Below are positions 1 to 14,947 of a stretch of 64,000 nucleotides of DNA, in pieces. The notes under the pieces were generated by a model. The model was not told the DNA's origin. It searched no databases and was given only the letters and a program-made list of their open reading frames with translations. The translations under genes and the position numbers were made by a program. Numbering within the stretch: position 1 is the first letter of the stretch; each line of letters begins with the position of its first letter. Source of the DNA: Lingula anatina (taxonomy: Eukaryota; Brachiopoda; Lingulata; Lingulida; Lingulidae); contig NW_019775647.1 in NCBI RefSeq assembly GCF_001039355.2, positions 738,286 to 802,285 on the forward strand, in the 5' to 3' direction.

Positions 1-1149
1 TATCAATATGAAAAATATCCAATAAGAAAACTTCATCAAATAAGAATCTCGACCAATGTCCCCTTTAAGCTCGAAGAAAGTGGAGCACGTGTTTAAATCC
101 CACATATTTCTTCTGGTGGGTGTCGGAAACAAAAAATTATGTGGCGACCAGGTTGGGTCGCCATAGCATCATAATAGTTCGGTGTATTCTCACTGCATAT
201 TTATTACTTGATCTTCAGTGGAAATAGCACGGGTATGTCACGGGTAAATTACGACGTAATCTGATATATGTACAGGGGGAAATTAGGCTACTCTTGTTCT
301 TCCTTGACATTTCATGTCCAGTAATATCGTCGCACACTTGAAACAAAATAAACATATCTGTGCTCCAGTCGGTGAAATAGTAATCCAAGTGTTATAGTGG
401 TCTATAGGATGTAAATTATATACACATTTGAAGTTGAGGACCAATGCATTACACATGTAGTTGTAATGATAGAGAGTTTATTAAAACACCGAAAATACAA
501 TCTGATACATGTACAAGTCCTTGGTTTGAGTAACTACGTATTAAAATAAAGAAAGCCACTTCAAATGTGTGTTTCAGAAAATGACGCAGTTTACACACTG
601 ACCCATTTGGTAAATAAATCAATCTTGAAACTTGAAAGTTCGTCTACTTTTATAAGTATTTTACTTAAAGGAAAAATTTATCTGTAAAACAATAGGTCTT
701 TATTCAGCTGGTATGAGGAAGTCTTTTTTGAAAATTCATTCCACTGACCAGTACGATTGGTCGATAAAACAAAGATGTCAACGTAAATTGTAAATCTGTT
801 AAAATAGTAGATGCTGAAACTTTCATGCTTTATGTATTACTCATTATTATATATTACTATGTATTACGTCATGAATTACTCGAACGCTAACGGCCATGTT
901 TTTATTTGGGTTTTAAACTCATGTTGGCAAAGTGAACTCTTTGGTTTTCAAGCTTGTCTCAATTTTTGCATTATTGCATAAAATTAATTATAACTTACTG
1001 GATGTAGATTTCAAAAAAACAATCAATATCATGTTAAAACAAAACATGCGCACTGTTGCAAATGTGCGACTTTTCTCCAATCTGGTTGCTGGATGACTAA
1101 AGTTATAGACCGGTTTTCCGATCTTAACGGGCCGGGTAGGATCCCTTGA
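1..1149. other. Noncoding, downstream of the Ig/EGF gene
   Basis: No coding exon, RNA gene or clear repeat is recognisable here. The stretch is AT-rich and lies 3' of the stop codon of the minus-strand Ig/EGF membrane-protein gene, so its right part probably contains the 3' UTR. Confidence 0.5.
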
Positions 1150-4100
1150 TTACATGCCTTGGTAATCTTTTTTGGAAGACGTCGTCTTCACAATAACAAC
1201 GATAATAATCACGACCACCACTGCGATAACAGCCGCTGTGACTCCAACGATTAAAGGCATGTTGTCCTCCAGTAACTTCTCCACGGTACTCACTGAAAAT
1301 GTATTGGTTTGTCTATTAGATGTTCCAGTAATTTGATTACAAGCATATAGTGATCAATTTGTTTTTGTGTAAGACTTTATTTCATTCACAGTTTTTTTAG
1401 TTTTATTGGTGGTTCGTTTCAGGTTTCAAGGATTTAATGATACTGTTTAAAATGCTACTTGTACATACGCTACTTGTTTATTAAAGTAGATGTTCTTATA
1501 AATAGTTCGATCTGAAATACTCTGTCGACCAATCTATGTATTTGTCTGACTGATCGTAGTAAGAGTTAAGGGGTATTCTATTTTCACATTAATCTGTAAG
1601 AAGCCGAACTTTACGATAAGTAGCATTCCAAACCTATGACAAATGTAATTTGGAATAATAATAATAATAATTATAATAATAATAATAATAATAAGTACAT
1701 ATTATACCTTCACAAAAAGTGCCATTTCCCGAGAACCCGAATGCGCATGTGCATTCAAAGCCTGGTTCTGAGTTGGTACAGGTAGCGTTTTCCGAACATT
1801 TCGACAACTCGAGGTTTTGGCATTCATCAATGTCTGAAATATTGAAAAAGTAATATGATAATAGTCGTCTGTTTAATGATTGCATTCAGCGAGAGTCCCT
1901 TCAGAGTTATATCGATCAACGTAGATCGACAGCTTCATTGGGTACTATGAGCCATTATATTGTTCGTGAGGCGTAAATTGGTTAAATCCTAAGCCCACTT
2001 TATACTAGACAGGGTCCTCTCTGCGTCCATTAGAACGGTCCCATTTGTGAGTAAAAAAACACTTAAAAGGGCCAACAACTGGCCGATCAGTGAGCATTGA
2101 TTCTGCAACCAAGGCGATGCTTGTGCCTCCTTTCTACGACCACAGCGATACCTGCAGTATCATGGTTGCACAAAGGACACAGACAGGACGCCGTTCAGTG
2201 TAAAGGGGGAATTAGGAAGCTGCATGGGGTTAAAGCCCGAAAATTGACTTTACGTACGTACATTACACGTGGAAATCGCCCAGATTCTAAAAACACCCGT
2301 AATCGAATCTTCCTCACCGACACAACTCTCTCCAGTGTCATTGAACCCTGGTAAACAAACACACTGGTATCCTCCTATAGTATTCACACAGGCAGCATTC
2401 GCCGTGCAGTTGTTGAGATTGACGTCGGAGCATTCATCAATATCTAAATGAATAGAAGGAAGGTCGGCAAATATAAATGTTTAAACATTTCAGTAGTGCA
2501 TTAAATTAATTGAATTAAAACAAATAATAACACGTTCGCATGAGCTATTTATGTTTTTAATGCTTCTATTACATGTGGTTATGTATAGTTGCAGATGAAT
2601 AAATTATAAGAGTTTATGTTAAATTTGTACTGGGTACATAAATTTGCAGATAAGTAATACCTTCTGAGTCAATTTTGAAGATGTCCAGCTACTATACCCG
2701 CTACCAGATTAATTATGTGTTCATATACTTTCTCCAACGCGGCGGATAAATGTGCCATGAATTAACCAAAGACAAACATGTGAATTTCTAGTTCAAAAAT
2801 CAATCTGCGGCCCTGGTAGATGGTACAGCAACTACATGTATGTAATCTTAATAGAATGTGAATATTTAACCCAATCGCTTATTATCAGATAAAAAGAACA
2901 AGATCGTACAAGGTTATAATATATACATCTGTAAAGGACAGAAAGTATACGGCCTACCTGTACAAGTAGTTCCGTCCCCTGTGAACCCGTCAAAACAGGT
3001 ACACGTGTACCCAGTACTGGTGGCGACGCAAGTAGCGTTCTCAGAGCAGTTGTTATTCTCGCAGGCGTCAAAATCTGATCATAGAAATTAGGTGATTGTG
3101 ATTATTGTATTCCCACCTGTCGCATTCATAGAGTTATATTGCTATGAAGCGTTTTAATACATCTACATATACCAATAACTAGTGACCAACCAAAAAGACA
3201 CAATGCTATTTTTAAAATATAAAAAACTTTGTTTGAAAATATTTTCTAAATTAATTATTTCGGTAAGTAATAATTACTTAATATTTTGTTATAAGCTAGG
3301 CCATTTTACACACAAGGGATATTTCGATGAGCCATCGACCATCTTCTCAGTTCGAAGAATACTTTTCAGTACGGTGAGAGAGGGGCATTACACCTCCCCC
3401 CCTTTGACATTAACGCTTACGTGTATTCTCACTCCCCTCATCAGCACCCTATTACAGATCACTTTTAATTAAGCTTCTTTGATACCCCATAAATGAAAAT
3501 ATTTGTTTGGATATTTATTATTTATGCTATACTATTATACAATTTTAATTTACTCAACATTATCTAATTCTACATAAAACTTCGCGCTATTGATTTATCA
3601 GAGGGACTTTTCAATAAAAGCGGCTGTCACCGGCCAAATTTCGAACACCATATATGTGTTTGTCCTTTACCTATACTTTTGCTTTGTTTAATTAGGAAAC
3701 AAAAAAAAACAAAGCTGCCCTACCAACAACCACGCGGGATGACGCCGTCTGCTGGACGCCATTATTCGTGGAGAACAGGCAGTTGTATTGTCCCGTGTCA
3801 TTCTTCTCAAGCGCTGGAACAAATCATATTGTATTATTTTATCTCTCTGTATTTGATGGTGACCTGACATTCATTTACAGTGTTCCCTCTACCACGGCCA
3901 CAGATAGATTTTTCATGACAGGACTTTTCCGTCTGAATCAGAGAAATGTGTACATAATATTTGACCATGGTAGAGGATAGCATATGTTCATCCTAGGCGA
4001 TTTTCGGCTACCATATTTATGTTTAAGCAACAAATGCAGACAGTTCTGTAGATTAAACAAAACTTCAAAAATTGAAAGTTTCTTTGGAGCTGGTCATTTG

Positions 4101-6979
4101 TGCTGCCCTGCCAGCTCAAAAATCATATGTAAAAACCAAAACAATTGGTGTATTGTTTATATATTTCGATCCAGATTCGCTTTGTCAACATTTCCCCTTA
4201 CATTGTCGATACCGCACCGCGACCGTTTTTAACTCATCGCAACATATTGTCCACCAGTTTCTTGTACACTCAGCAAAGTATTAGGTGCGTGTATTTGCAA
4301 CATTCAGTTGTATTATTTGTTAATACTTCATGCTGTTTACCTTCAGCCCCGCATATAGAAAGCTCATTCACTCTCGAGTGTTTATATACCAAGGGCTTTT
4401 AATGACTTCTCTTATCTGGTTGGAAAGTGACATTTCCCAGATGTGACTACTTAAATTATGATTGTTTCCTCTTATTCCTCATTTCGTCTCAAACCCGTTG
4501 GTAAAATTACCTTAAAGTTGGTTCATTGTATTAATTAAGATTAAAGAATATGAGGTTACCTTAATTTCTCATGCACCGAGTCAACGTAACTGGTAAGGTA
4601 ATTTCAGTTTTCCATGGATCAGTTTCACATTAGCTCAGCCCGTTGTATAATAACTGGGGCGGAGCCTACTGACAGCATTTGTTGTGCTAAGCAACGGGAA
4701 ATATAAGCCCATCTTGGAAATTAGAATGTTTGTTTTGTTTTACTCATGATATCACGTGCGCGTGCGCGAGAGTGTGTGTGTGTGTATGTGTGTGTGTGAA
4801 GTGAATATAAGGCAGCTTAATTTTGGTATCTAAAATTTATCTCCAAAGCTGACTTAAAACGTTTTGTGAAAGATGGTCCAGGCCTTGAACAGTGGCCCAG
4901 CCTTTGTTTTAAACCCTGCCAAAGGAATTAGGGAAGCTATATTTGAAGATAGCTACGTCCCAATTTCAACAGGGCATACAGTTCTGGGAATGAGTCGGCT
5001 TCCGGTATTCGCCGGACTTCATATTCTTTAATCCTCCATTCTTGCTACCTCGACAAACCAAAGGACACATCACATTTATGAAGTATATTGTACAACTGCA
5101 TATACTAGTATACAGCATGTCAATGTACAAAGTGACGAGTGCGTTATTGCAGTGAGACTACCCGCATCTTAATTACCATAGCGACTGCGCTGATAGTACA
5201 CAATTACCCGCATCTTCTTTGAGATTTTGGACGATTATGCGTATTGGAAAAAAGTTTGACAGGGTTTGGAATGTTCTGAAATTATAGGGTAATTACTTGA
5301 TCTATTTCAATGGGGGGAAAATTGTGAATTTTACAGATACTGCATTTTTTGTTAAGTCATAGATTCTTAAAATTAGGTCATTGTTATTGATTAGAAGCAA
5401 CAAAATTGAAAAGCAGGCTACTCCATAGTGCTGTACAGAAAAAAGTATTGCTATATCTATACAGTGAAACACCACAAATCGATCTTATATGGAAATAGAA
5501 TTCTGCGATTATAACATAATGTATCTGAAAGTTTGATAATTTTTGCCCATTTGCCTTAAGCTGTGTCTTACTAACCCAAACCATTTATATATGTATAAAC
5601 AATACCTGTAATGTTCAGCACATATATGATATCATTTGGTGTCTCCATGGATAGGGAAAATCGACTCGTGCTTGCAAACGGCGCCAAAATGGTCGTGGAC
5701 GATTTTTCAGCAATGGGAGTGTCCCCTTTTTTCCATTGCAGGTTATACCCTGGCATCCACGCCCCGGAGAATATACATTGTAATTCCACTCTCTCCCCGG
5801 AACTTGTTGAAACCGTTCCTGGTGTTACTGTTAGATTAACGTTTTGCTGCCCATTGACTGAAACGTAAAAGGAAGACATTTTGCAATGTACGGGAATGGA
5901 ATTGATTCATGACCATTTTTCTTTGGATTGCTTATATCTAGAAAATTTGTGTTGATTTAAACCACTATACCACTTCTCAACCAGATGGCAGATTTAGGAT
6001 ATGGATGAGGCAATTACTCAATGAATGGATTACTACACAGTTTTTGAAACAATGTGGAGGTAATACATATATTACGGTGGGGGATTTATTAACATATACG
6101 AACCAAGCACATTGATGTCTATTAAGGGGGATTGGGGGGGGGATATAAAAAAGTTGAAAAGCTGTTTTGTTTCTGCAATGCTTTCTGGGTGATCTGTAAT
6201 TACACCACTGTAACAGGCTTCGCCAATGTGTATAATTATTACACTGAAGGTCTAGCCTTCCTAATGTCGCCAAAAAGAAGTGATAGGAATAAGCTGATTA
6301 TACATGTGTAACAGGCCCGAAAGAACTCCCTTATTTGCTGGGTAAAGGTCCCCTCTGGGTAAAATTTTATCTTGGCACACAAAGATGTCATAGTAAAATG
6401 TCATTTTTTTTTCATAGTACCCCCACCCCCCTGGTTAAAACATGTTTTAGAGTATACTTACATTTGGTAGAAGGTGGTGTTAAGGGGAGAGAGGTACAGT
6501 GTATTCCTTTGTTTTCAAACTGATTACATTGTTTTAATGGTGTTTATGTAGAACATGATCAAGGAAATTTATGTTAGCAATTACATGATCTCCCAAAGCC
6601 ATGTAATACTTGGGTAAATGATGGAGAAGCGCACACATGTCAAGTGGATTGAATATATAAGGTAAGTCATAATATGCTGAATGATTTGCGGTACTCGATT
6701 TGCTTAGTGATGTAAAAGCAAGCACCTCATAAAATTATTAAGACGCAACTGAATACTTTACTCAATTACCGACATATTTATATACAATATGTAATATGCT
6801 ATACACGCTAAACTAAACTGTGTATCAGAAAGGCTTACACAGTTGACGTGATACATTTTGTTCTATTAAATATTAATGCAAGAGACAACACTGAACACAG
6901 AATGCAATTGTAGCTTCATACCTGACAATAGGATGCATCCGAAGTAGACGATGATGCCGAGAAGCCCACGGAAACTCAT
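1150..6979 (-). CDS. Signal peptide-Ig-EGF(x3)-TM membrane protein (7 exons)
   Basis: Exons in transcript order: 6922-6979, 5606-5857, 3724-3813, 2958-3074, 2318-2443, 1708-1833, 1150-1292. All junctions are GT-AG and all introns are phase 1. The 912 nt join into an open frame of 303 residues. Seen: a hydrophobic signal peptide (about 1-19); one Ig domain (about 20-133) split over two exons, with Cys47, Trp61 and the second-sheet motif DTGQYNC (Cys115); three six-Cys EGF domains, one exon each (about 134-172, 173-214, 215-256), the last two starting with the calcium-binding type DIDEC; a 22-residue Val/Ile-rich helix (270-291); and an 11-residue cytoplasmic tail ending DYQGM. The start is the ATG directly before the signal peptide. 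Family knowledge: phase-1 exon modules are typical of shuffled extracellular domains. A role in adhesion or as a short EGF-family ligand is inference. I do not recognise a named orthologue, and an extra exon in the long introns is possible. Confidence 0.8.
3075..3723. other. Intron of the Ig/EGF gene
   Basis: Between the second Ig exon and the first EGF exon. No further exon-like open segment with splice sites was recognised. Confidence 0.5.
3814..5605. other. Intron splitting the Ig domain
   Basis: 1.8-kb phase-1 intron that divides the Ig fold between the two beta sheets. It holds a short GT-rich microsatellite near 4758-4800 and nothing else recognisable. Confidence 0.55.
5858..6921. other. 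First intron of the Ig/EGF gene
   Basis: Separates the signal-peptide exon from the first Ig exon. No coding signal or clear repeat was seen. Confidence 0.5.
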
Positions 6980-7080
6980 TGTACTTGTCAAGGTGTGGCC
7001 AACACAGGTACATATAAAACCTACTCTTATATTTTGATATGCGAAGAACTTGAAAAAATATGCCACCTCTTCCTATAGAC

Positions 7081-7087
7081 CTTTATA
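7081..7087 (-). promoter_or_regulatory. Candidate TATA box of the Ig/EGF gene
   Basis: TATAAAG on the minus strand, about 100 nt upstream of the ATG at 6979. Position fits a core promoter, but there is no paralog to compare with. Confidence 0.3.
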
Positions 7088-8243
7088 CACAGACAGATGA
7101 TGATGATGTGGGTTCTATATAAAGATCTCATATGACCTGGAGTACGGCTGAATTATTTAACTGTGTCGTAGATCGGCAGAGTCGTGCATTGTATGTAGCA
7201 TTGATTAATGCAAACAAATAATGCATATCTGACAATGCTTGCGTGTTCCCTGTTGCGTGTGTACATCACAAACTAATTAAGTTTCTGTTTGCGTTTCTTT
7301 TTTCTTTCATCCGTCCATCCATCTATCTATCCAGGTGTGTGCATTCAATCAAAACACAACATTTCGTTATCTATATTTTAACAGACCCACTTAGCCAGCT
7401 AGGTCTGTATAAAAAGGTAATGGCTGGTATATTTTGAATTGATTGCTTATTAATGTACTAAAGTATCGCTGAATCATTTGCTTCTCCATCTGCTTGGCTA
7501 AATAATGAGTTTGTTTATTATACTATATCTTTGCAGAAATGTTGGGCAAGTGAATCAGTTCCAAAGCATGAACCTATTGTGTTTCAGAGACTCGTGAGGG
7601 TCAAAATTTCAAAGGGAATCAGTCCAATAATAAAGACTCCAATCAACTCCTTTTCTGTTTTCGTATCGTATTTTAATACACGTGCGTACTGGTATACAAA
7701 TAGACATTCTGATATTGTTTGTGCCATTATATTATTGTTGAAATCATATATACAAACATTGGCTGAAAGGGACTTTGACAGATGGTCATAAATAATCATG
7801 ATTAGTACACAACTCTTTTCATTTTACCATTAAAACAACCTTAAGCTTAGTCAAACAAGAAAGAAACAACAAGCTTTTCGATATTTTTCTTTTTGAATTA
7901 CCATATTTTTCTTTCAAGTAATGTGTAAAAAGCATCTCCCCTCTCATGCTAGACAATTACGTCACTATCCACTTCCTAACCTATTGCATTTTATTAATAA
8001 TTACATTAATTACCACGTATAGAGAATGATAACTTTCAATATTGTAACCATGTTGGAATGTTATAACAATGTATTCTCCAAAATATATTTCAATTGTTTG
8101 TAGCTTGCAATACAACAGAATTACAATTGTGAAGCTAACAAGCATAATTGCATTCCATCTGTTATCATTTATACGTCTCTTGGCTTTCCATTTTTTGTGA
8201 GTCTCATTAATATACATGTAGTATTGGTATTTCTTATTTCTGT
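7088..8243. other. Intergenic; 3' flank of GRL-A
   Basis: No gene seen. From about 7690 the sequence matches the 3' flank of GRL-B (from about 15660), marking one edge of the A/B duplication. A minus-strand AATAAA at 7990-7995 is a candidate polyadenylation signal for GRL-A; the equivalent in GRL-B is 15952-15957. Confidence 0.5.
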
Positions 8244-11096
8244 TCAAGTGACCGTAAAATTCCCAGCACAGGGCACAGTGACATCAGATGGTTTAAACTG
8301 GATCATCAGAAAGAAATAAGTCAGGAACATGCCGATTATCTGAAAGAAATGACGGTTTATTAGCCTTACTTAGATTAGATTATTAGCCTTACTTATTTTC
8401 AAACACTTAACAAACGCTTCTCTCTTGCACTGAAAATGGTATCAAAATATCATTGTTAAAACCAACAATTTTTAAAATTTATTAAAACATCAATCCAAGC
8501 AACCATTGACAAAATGGCGCTATAGACTTCATATGTTAATATACCTTCTTTAAACTATTGCAATATATAATGTCAGAAATATTACTTAAAACCAGACAAA
8601 ATTAATAATTTGGTTAATCCCTGTAAACAATGTCCACGTCTTTTTCTTCTCGTGTTACGTTTAATTAGCAAAGAAAATAATTGTTAAGTCGTTCGATCTT
8701 TCCATTATCTTTCTTTTTTTATTTTAATATTTAGATGAGATATTTAAAAGACAGGGTGTAAGCTATTTAAGAGCGTGAAAACAGCTCCGGTGTTTTTTGT
8801 CTGTGATCAGTTGTAAATGTTTCCCTCTTACCAATCTAAATTCTAATGCATTTCTTAATTTGAAACAATGTTGCAATAAGAAAAATATGATTTTTTGTCG
8901 AAATGAGGGGTCTCACGCTCGATAACAAACTTATCAATTTTGTATTTCTTTACTACATATATTATTGATCCATTTTATAACATTACTGTAACCATTACAT
9001 TGTAACCATTTAAAGGAACTGAACCTTGTTTCTACATGTTTCACTCACCGTCAAAATAGTAGGTTTATCTATGGTAAACATCCCCAGTGCACTAAATCCT
9101 ATTGGAGTTACACTTAGCTTGTTCAGGAACATCTGAAACTAAATAATTTGTAATTATTTAATGACGGCATGAAGCGCTTGCATTGTTTTGTGTAAAGCAT
9201 TTTATTACAAAAGTTTTATTGTATTTCACTAATCATAATTGCATGCTGCTCTTTAGTATCCTTATCGCCGATCAATGAGTTCAATAGCCATTTGTTCAAA
9301 TTCACATTACAAAATTCTTTGATATTTTGCAAAACCGGTGTAATGCGAAAGAGTGTACCCAATGATAGAGAGTCCGCTTCCCATTCATTTCTACGTTAGT
9401 CTCGCCCTAGATTTTGACCCATTTAGGTCAGGTTTACCATTATATAACTAAATAGAGGGCGGACATTACGTTACACGGACCCTCAGTTTCGTTACACCGG
9501 CTTTGGTCAAAAAGTGTTAAAAACAATTATTATTTAAGTTGTGGAATGCGATAGAGGAGACTAAAACTTGTCAACATCGCTGGGACTTACTGGTGTTTCC
9601 AGACAGTTGCCGTGAGCTTGAGAGAGCAAAATATTATTCCAATCGGCTTTTATAATATTTTAAAAGCTTAAGTCACGCCTATTGAACTAAAGCATCGATT
9701 TCTTCCATACTACTTAAAGAAGGTATTTTATTCCAAACGAGACAATCAATATGAAACTATATGTTGCAATTACTGTTTTATTGGCAAAGCAAATGAATTT
9801 TATCAGTCGATTTCACTCCCATTTGCTGGACGATTAACGTTTCGTTTTTAGAGCAAGGTTGGTCATAGGGGACTGTAATTAACAGATGGTAAACTGGTGG
9901 GCCCCAGAAGAATGCAAGTGACATTCAAAATTTCATAAAGGCCAAAATAAATTCCTCGATGACATTATTTTTTGACGGTTGTTAATTGAAAAAATCTTTT
10001 TGTATCTCTGGGAACATACCGGCCGAAGACGTGACTTGTTTGCATCCAGAATATTATCTATAATTTGAAATGTCTATATATATTTCTATGTCCATGACAC
10101 CACCTCTATGTATCTATTACATCCACCTGGTGGTAAATGTTATACCATTTTATTCTTACCGGAATCAACTGGTTATCGGGTATGATGTCCAACTGAGCCT
10201 CGTTGAGCTCCAACAGTGGGGAATGTGCCTATAAGAAAAACATATTACAAATACACTTTGTTGAAATTAAACATATGTGTGTGTGTGTGTGAAAAACTAA
10301 ACAACCAATAAATTATTTCAATAATCGGTAAAATTATCCTAATTCAACAGTGATGTATTTTTGTTTCATCAGTAACGTGTTTGGTTCCATCAAACTTCTC
10401 TCTTTCTCAGTAAGCTCCCCTGGTTCCGAAGTAAAAAGTAAGCGGCTGGGCTCATTGTATCTCAAGCAACCTAACCGTGTCTTCTCACTTGCACTAGCCA
10501 AAATCTGCCGGTTCAGTACAAGTAGGATATCGTTATATCGAAAAGCATACATTGAGTATTTTTACTTGAATGCATTTTAAATATTTGATCAGTTGTCAGA
10601 ACAGTTCAATAAAAAGGAAATTATCCGTTAGGCATTGGAGGAGGGAATACTGCCAATTCATTGTTTTTGGGTTTCCAATGTAAACAAAATCGGGTGCAAG
10701 TACTTTGAGTATTGATCAATGTACTGAAAATGCTCAGGTGAGGAAAACGTCGATTGTTTTTACACTTCCTCGAGCTACAAACAATCGAGTTCCAGACATG
10801 TCTAAATTGTCATTGAATGTTATCCAAAGCACTGATTTTTAGGGATTTAGCAAGATGATCTCTACATATGTAGAATAAATTACAAAAGCGAAGAAGAGAC
10901 GGCATCCCATCTGATATCCGATTGTTGATCCAACACCAATAACGGAAAAAGAAACTGATGCAATTTTGTCCATGAAAACTTTGTTTTTATCGACACTAGT
11001 GGGGCGATTTAATTCAGGTTGAGAGAGAGAGAGGTGTAGAGATGTACTCCATTGCGTGCATTTACATGCTATCGTAAGGCAAATTTTGTGTGTGTG

Positions 11097-11172
<76 letters not shown>

Positions 11173-12300
11173 ACTGACCTGATCGTTAACTAATGCCCCA
11201 ATGGAAACGACGCCCAGTTGCATTACGGCCTGTACTGCCCAAGATACCATTGCCAATATGTCCAGGGGTGTACCGGCCACGTCGTCCAAATGATAAATCA
11301 ACATGTAGCATATGAGGCAACAAAGTCCTGTATTTAAAACCAAAGTGTAGGCCACGAAGAAACTGAACATCCCGTCGGCAATGTCAAATAATTTACAGAG
11401 TTTCAGATGACGGCGTCGGTGAAACTCCACACGGAGAGGCTCGCCTGTTACAAGTGCTTGTTGTACTTCCTCTTTAAACTCATCGTTGAATGCCTTAAAC
11501 AGGGTGTAGAACAGAATGCAGAAGAATGTATAAATGGCATATGGCACAAAAGCAGCCAGACTCGTGTAAAAACCGCTAAATGCCACAAATACATTCAGTA
11601 TAGTAACATCGGTGCTGGAAACTGTGACATTCACAACGTAGTGAAACGGAGAATAGAGAAATACCGGCGTTAATTCATTTGACATTAAGTAAACCATGTA
11701 AACAAAGTTAAGGACATTATAAAATACCACAAATGCTGCTGCAATTTTTGTCTTTAGATCGAGTTTGATTGCCTCCATCACGCTAGGAAGATCTCTTTCC
11801 AACTGGGTGCATTCCCTCCAGATCGTTGGCAACCGGTCGTTGTAATGACAAGCACAGTAACAGAACGTAGCTTGAAGAGCGCAAACCAGGTGCCAAACCG
11901 CAAACATAATTTTATAGTACAGTGCTGGGTTTGCTACACTCTCATTGCCATCAAATGCAACCAGTCCACGTGCTATGAAATGTACCCACATATAGGACAC
12001 AGCAATGAAACTGTAAACGTGTAAAGCGGACACTTTCTGCTTCCCTGGTTCGTCCCTCTTCGCCGAGAAATCGTGAATTTTGGCGCCACTCCTTTTCTCG
12101 TGGTAAAGTCCAAATATTGTCATAACAACGCGTAACGGCTTAAAACTTTTATACACCTTGGAATCTTCTATGGCCAACACCTGACCATTTTGTCTCTTAG
12201 ATAAAGCCTCGGGTATACACCTCGTATCATGTTGTCTCCCAACCATGTCAAATCCATCAAGAGTTGGTATAGTGACTTGAAAGTCGGCCATTTTTTCCAT
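8244..12300 (-). CDS. Gustatory-receptor-like 7-TM protein, GRL-A
   Basis: Exons: 11179-12300, 10160-10228, 9049-9132, 8244-8339 (1122, 69, 84 and 96 nt). All introns are phase 0 and GT-AG, giving 456 residues. TM segments at about 92-114, 128-150, 185-206, 232-266, 310-337, 347-371 and 426-442. Between TM1 and TM2 is the extracellular-type motif GLVAFDGNES with a possible N-glycosylation site. Before TM5 is HRRRHLKLCKLFDIADGMFSFF-type sequence. The last exon contains TYFFLMIQF, the TYxxxxxQF signature of the insect Gr/Or superfamily, preceded by the loop motif PIGFSALGMFTID. Three phase-0 introns near the C terminus are also characteristic of that superfamily. Family members are chemoreceptors of inverted topology that form ligand-gated cation channels; the ligand here is unknown. 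The first ATG (12300) gives MEKMADF; a start at 12291 would match the paralogs (MAD). An open frame runs on past the donor into a CT/CA microsatellite and is not coding. Confidence 0.88.
9335..9500. mobile_element. Short MITE in GRL-A intron 2
   Basis: About 166 bp with inverted ends (CCGGTGTAA... and ...TTACACCGG). The same element is at 17333-17500 in GRL-B and, in opposite orientation and diverged, at 60061-60212 in GRL-G. It has no coding capacity. Confidence 0.55.
11088..11168. repeat. GT/GA microsatellite next to the GRL-A exon-1 donor
   Basis: (GT)n at 11088-11130, then (AG)n at 11131-11168 on the plus strand. It lies within about 10 nt of the intron-1 donor of GRL-A (at 11178, reading minus), so the intron begins GTCAGT followed by a CT-type tract. 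Similar tracts sit at the same place in B, C, D and E. Confidence 0.9.
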
Positions 12301-12325
12301 AGTGAATGGCGATTAGAAACACAGA

Positions 12326-12347
12326 CGTGAGCTGCTGTACATTTATA
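12326..12347 (-). promoter_or_regulatory. GRL-A core promoter (TATA plus conserved element)
   Basis: On the minus strand a CATATAAAT TATA box (12343-12347) is followed at once by GTACAGCAGCTCACG (12326-12340), 25-50 nt upstream of the ATG. The same pair occurs upstream of GRL-B, -C and -E. Confidence 0.65.
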
Positions 12348-13943
<1,596 letters not shown>

Positions 13944-14044
13944 NNNNNNNNNNNNNNNNNNNNNNNNNNNNNNNNNNNNNNNNNNNNNNNNNNNNNNNNN
14001 NNNNNNNNNNNNNNNNNNNNNNNNNNNNNNNNNNNNNNNNNNNN
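13944..14044. other. Assembly gap (N)
   Basis: 101 N. The flanks on both sides are copies of the same roughly 0.9-kb sequence, so the gap probably joins two overlapping contigs. Confidence 0.95.
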
Positions 14045-14947
14045 AGTGAATGGCGATTAGAAACACAGACGTGAGCTGCTGTACATTTATATGAGCGTTA
14101 TATTGATTTATAAACGTTGACCCATTAGCACATTAAGCACTTTTAGCAAGGAAAAGTTGGGGAGTTGTTTTCATGGAATTGTGGACAAACACCTCCCCAA
14201 GAAAAATTCCATATACACCTTGATATAATGCTGGGACACACAATGCGGTTCTGGGAAAATTGATCTCGCAAGCTGATTGTCCTAAACTAAACAACTTGAT
14301 GACAATTAATATCCGATGTAATGGGCTCAAACAGCAACTAAATTCAAACGTTTCCCTTTCCTGTGGTAATTGCAGATATAATAGTGGTCAAATGTCCAAA
14401 CTCTATCGATTAGGTAGGCATGTTCACCAATTAAGTAAAACATTTGATGTCAGAGTTTTGTTTATGGCTTTTAGGTGTGGATGCAGAAAGGATCCCCGTT
14501 CATAAATTGCCCATTTGGTTACTTGCTCGAGGGTAAGTGATCAAATAAATTACATAAAATACATAAATTAAAGTAATTGTAAAGCCTATTAGATAAAATT
14601 AGTCGTAAATGAACTGGAAGAGTTCGCTGGCCCTAGGGATTTACAGTCGTGAACGCCTTTAAAACTTTAGTCTGGTACATGCATATATTTATGTTGTAAG
14701 TTTTGTTTATATTTTCTAAAGGCACATTCATATTCATGTTGTAAGTTTTGTTTATATTTTCTAAAGGCAGTTTACCAAGTGACCAGGAAGCAAAAATCAA
14801 CGGATGTCACAAACGATGGTGCAAGTCTAGCAGGCTTTGCTATTGTAGATGGTGCCTTATCTATAGCACAGATAATTTTTTGCCACAAAAAACGACCAAA
14901 TGCCTGGCACATGCTGTGCTTTTTTTTTTTTTTTTTTTTTTTTTTTT
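14045..14947. repeat. Second copy of the GRL-A 5' flank
   Basis: Apparently identical to 12301-13190, including the TATA/GTACAGCAGCTCACG promoter element, but with no GRL coding exon beside it. The only visible differences are one extra T near 14878 and the poly-T length. Treat as a probable assembly duplicate. Confidence 0.75.

Noticed and set aside
11062-11178. Ser-Leu/His-Thr tail after TM6 of GRL-A (and similar in B, C, D, E)
   Set aside because: It is microsatellite sequence in intron 1; the donor at 11178 and the conserved downstream exons give the proper C terminus.
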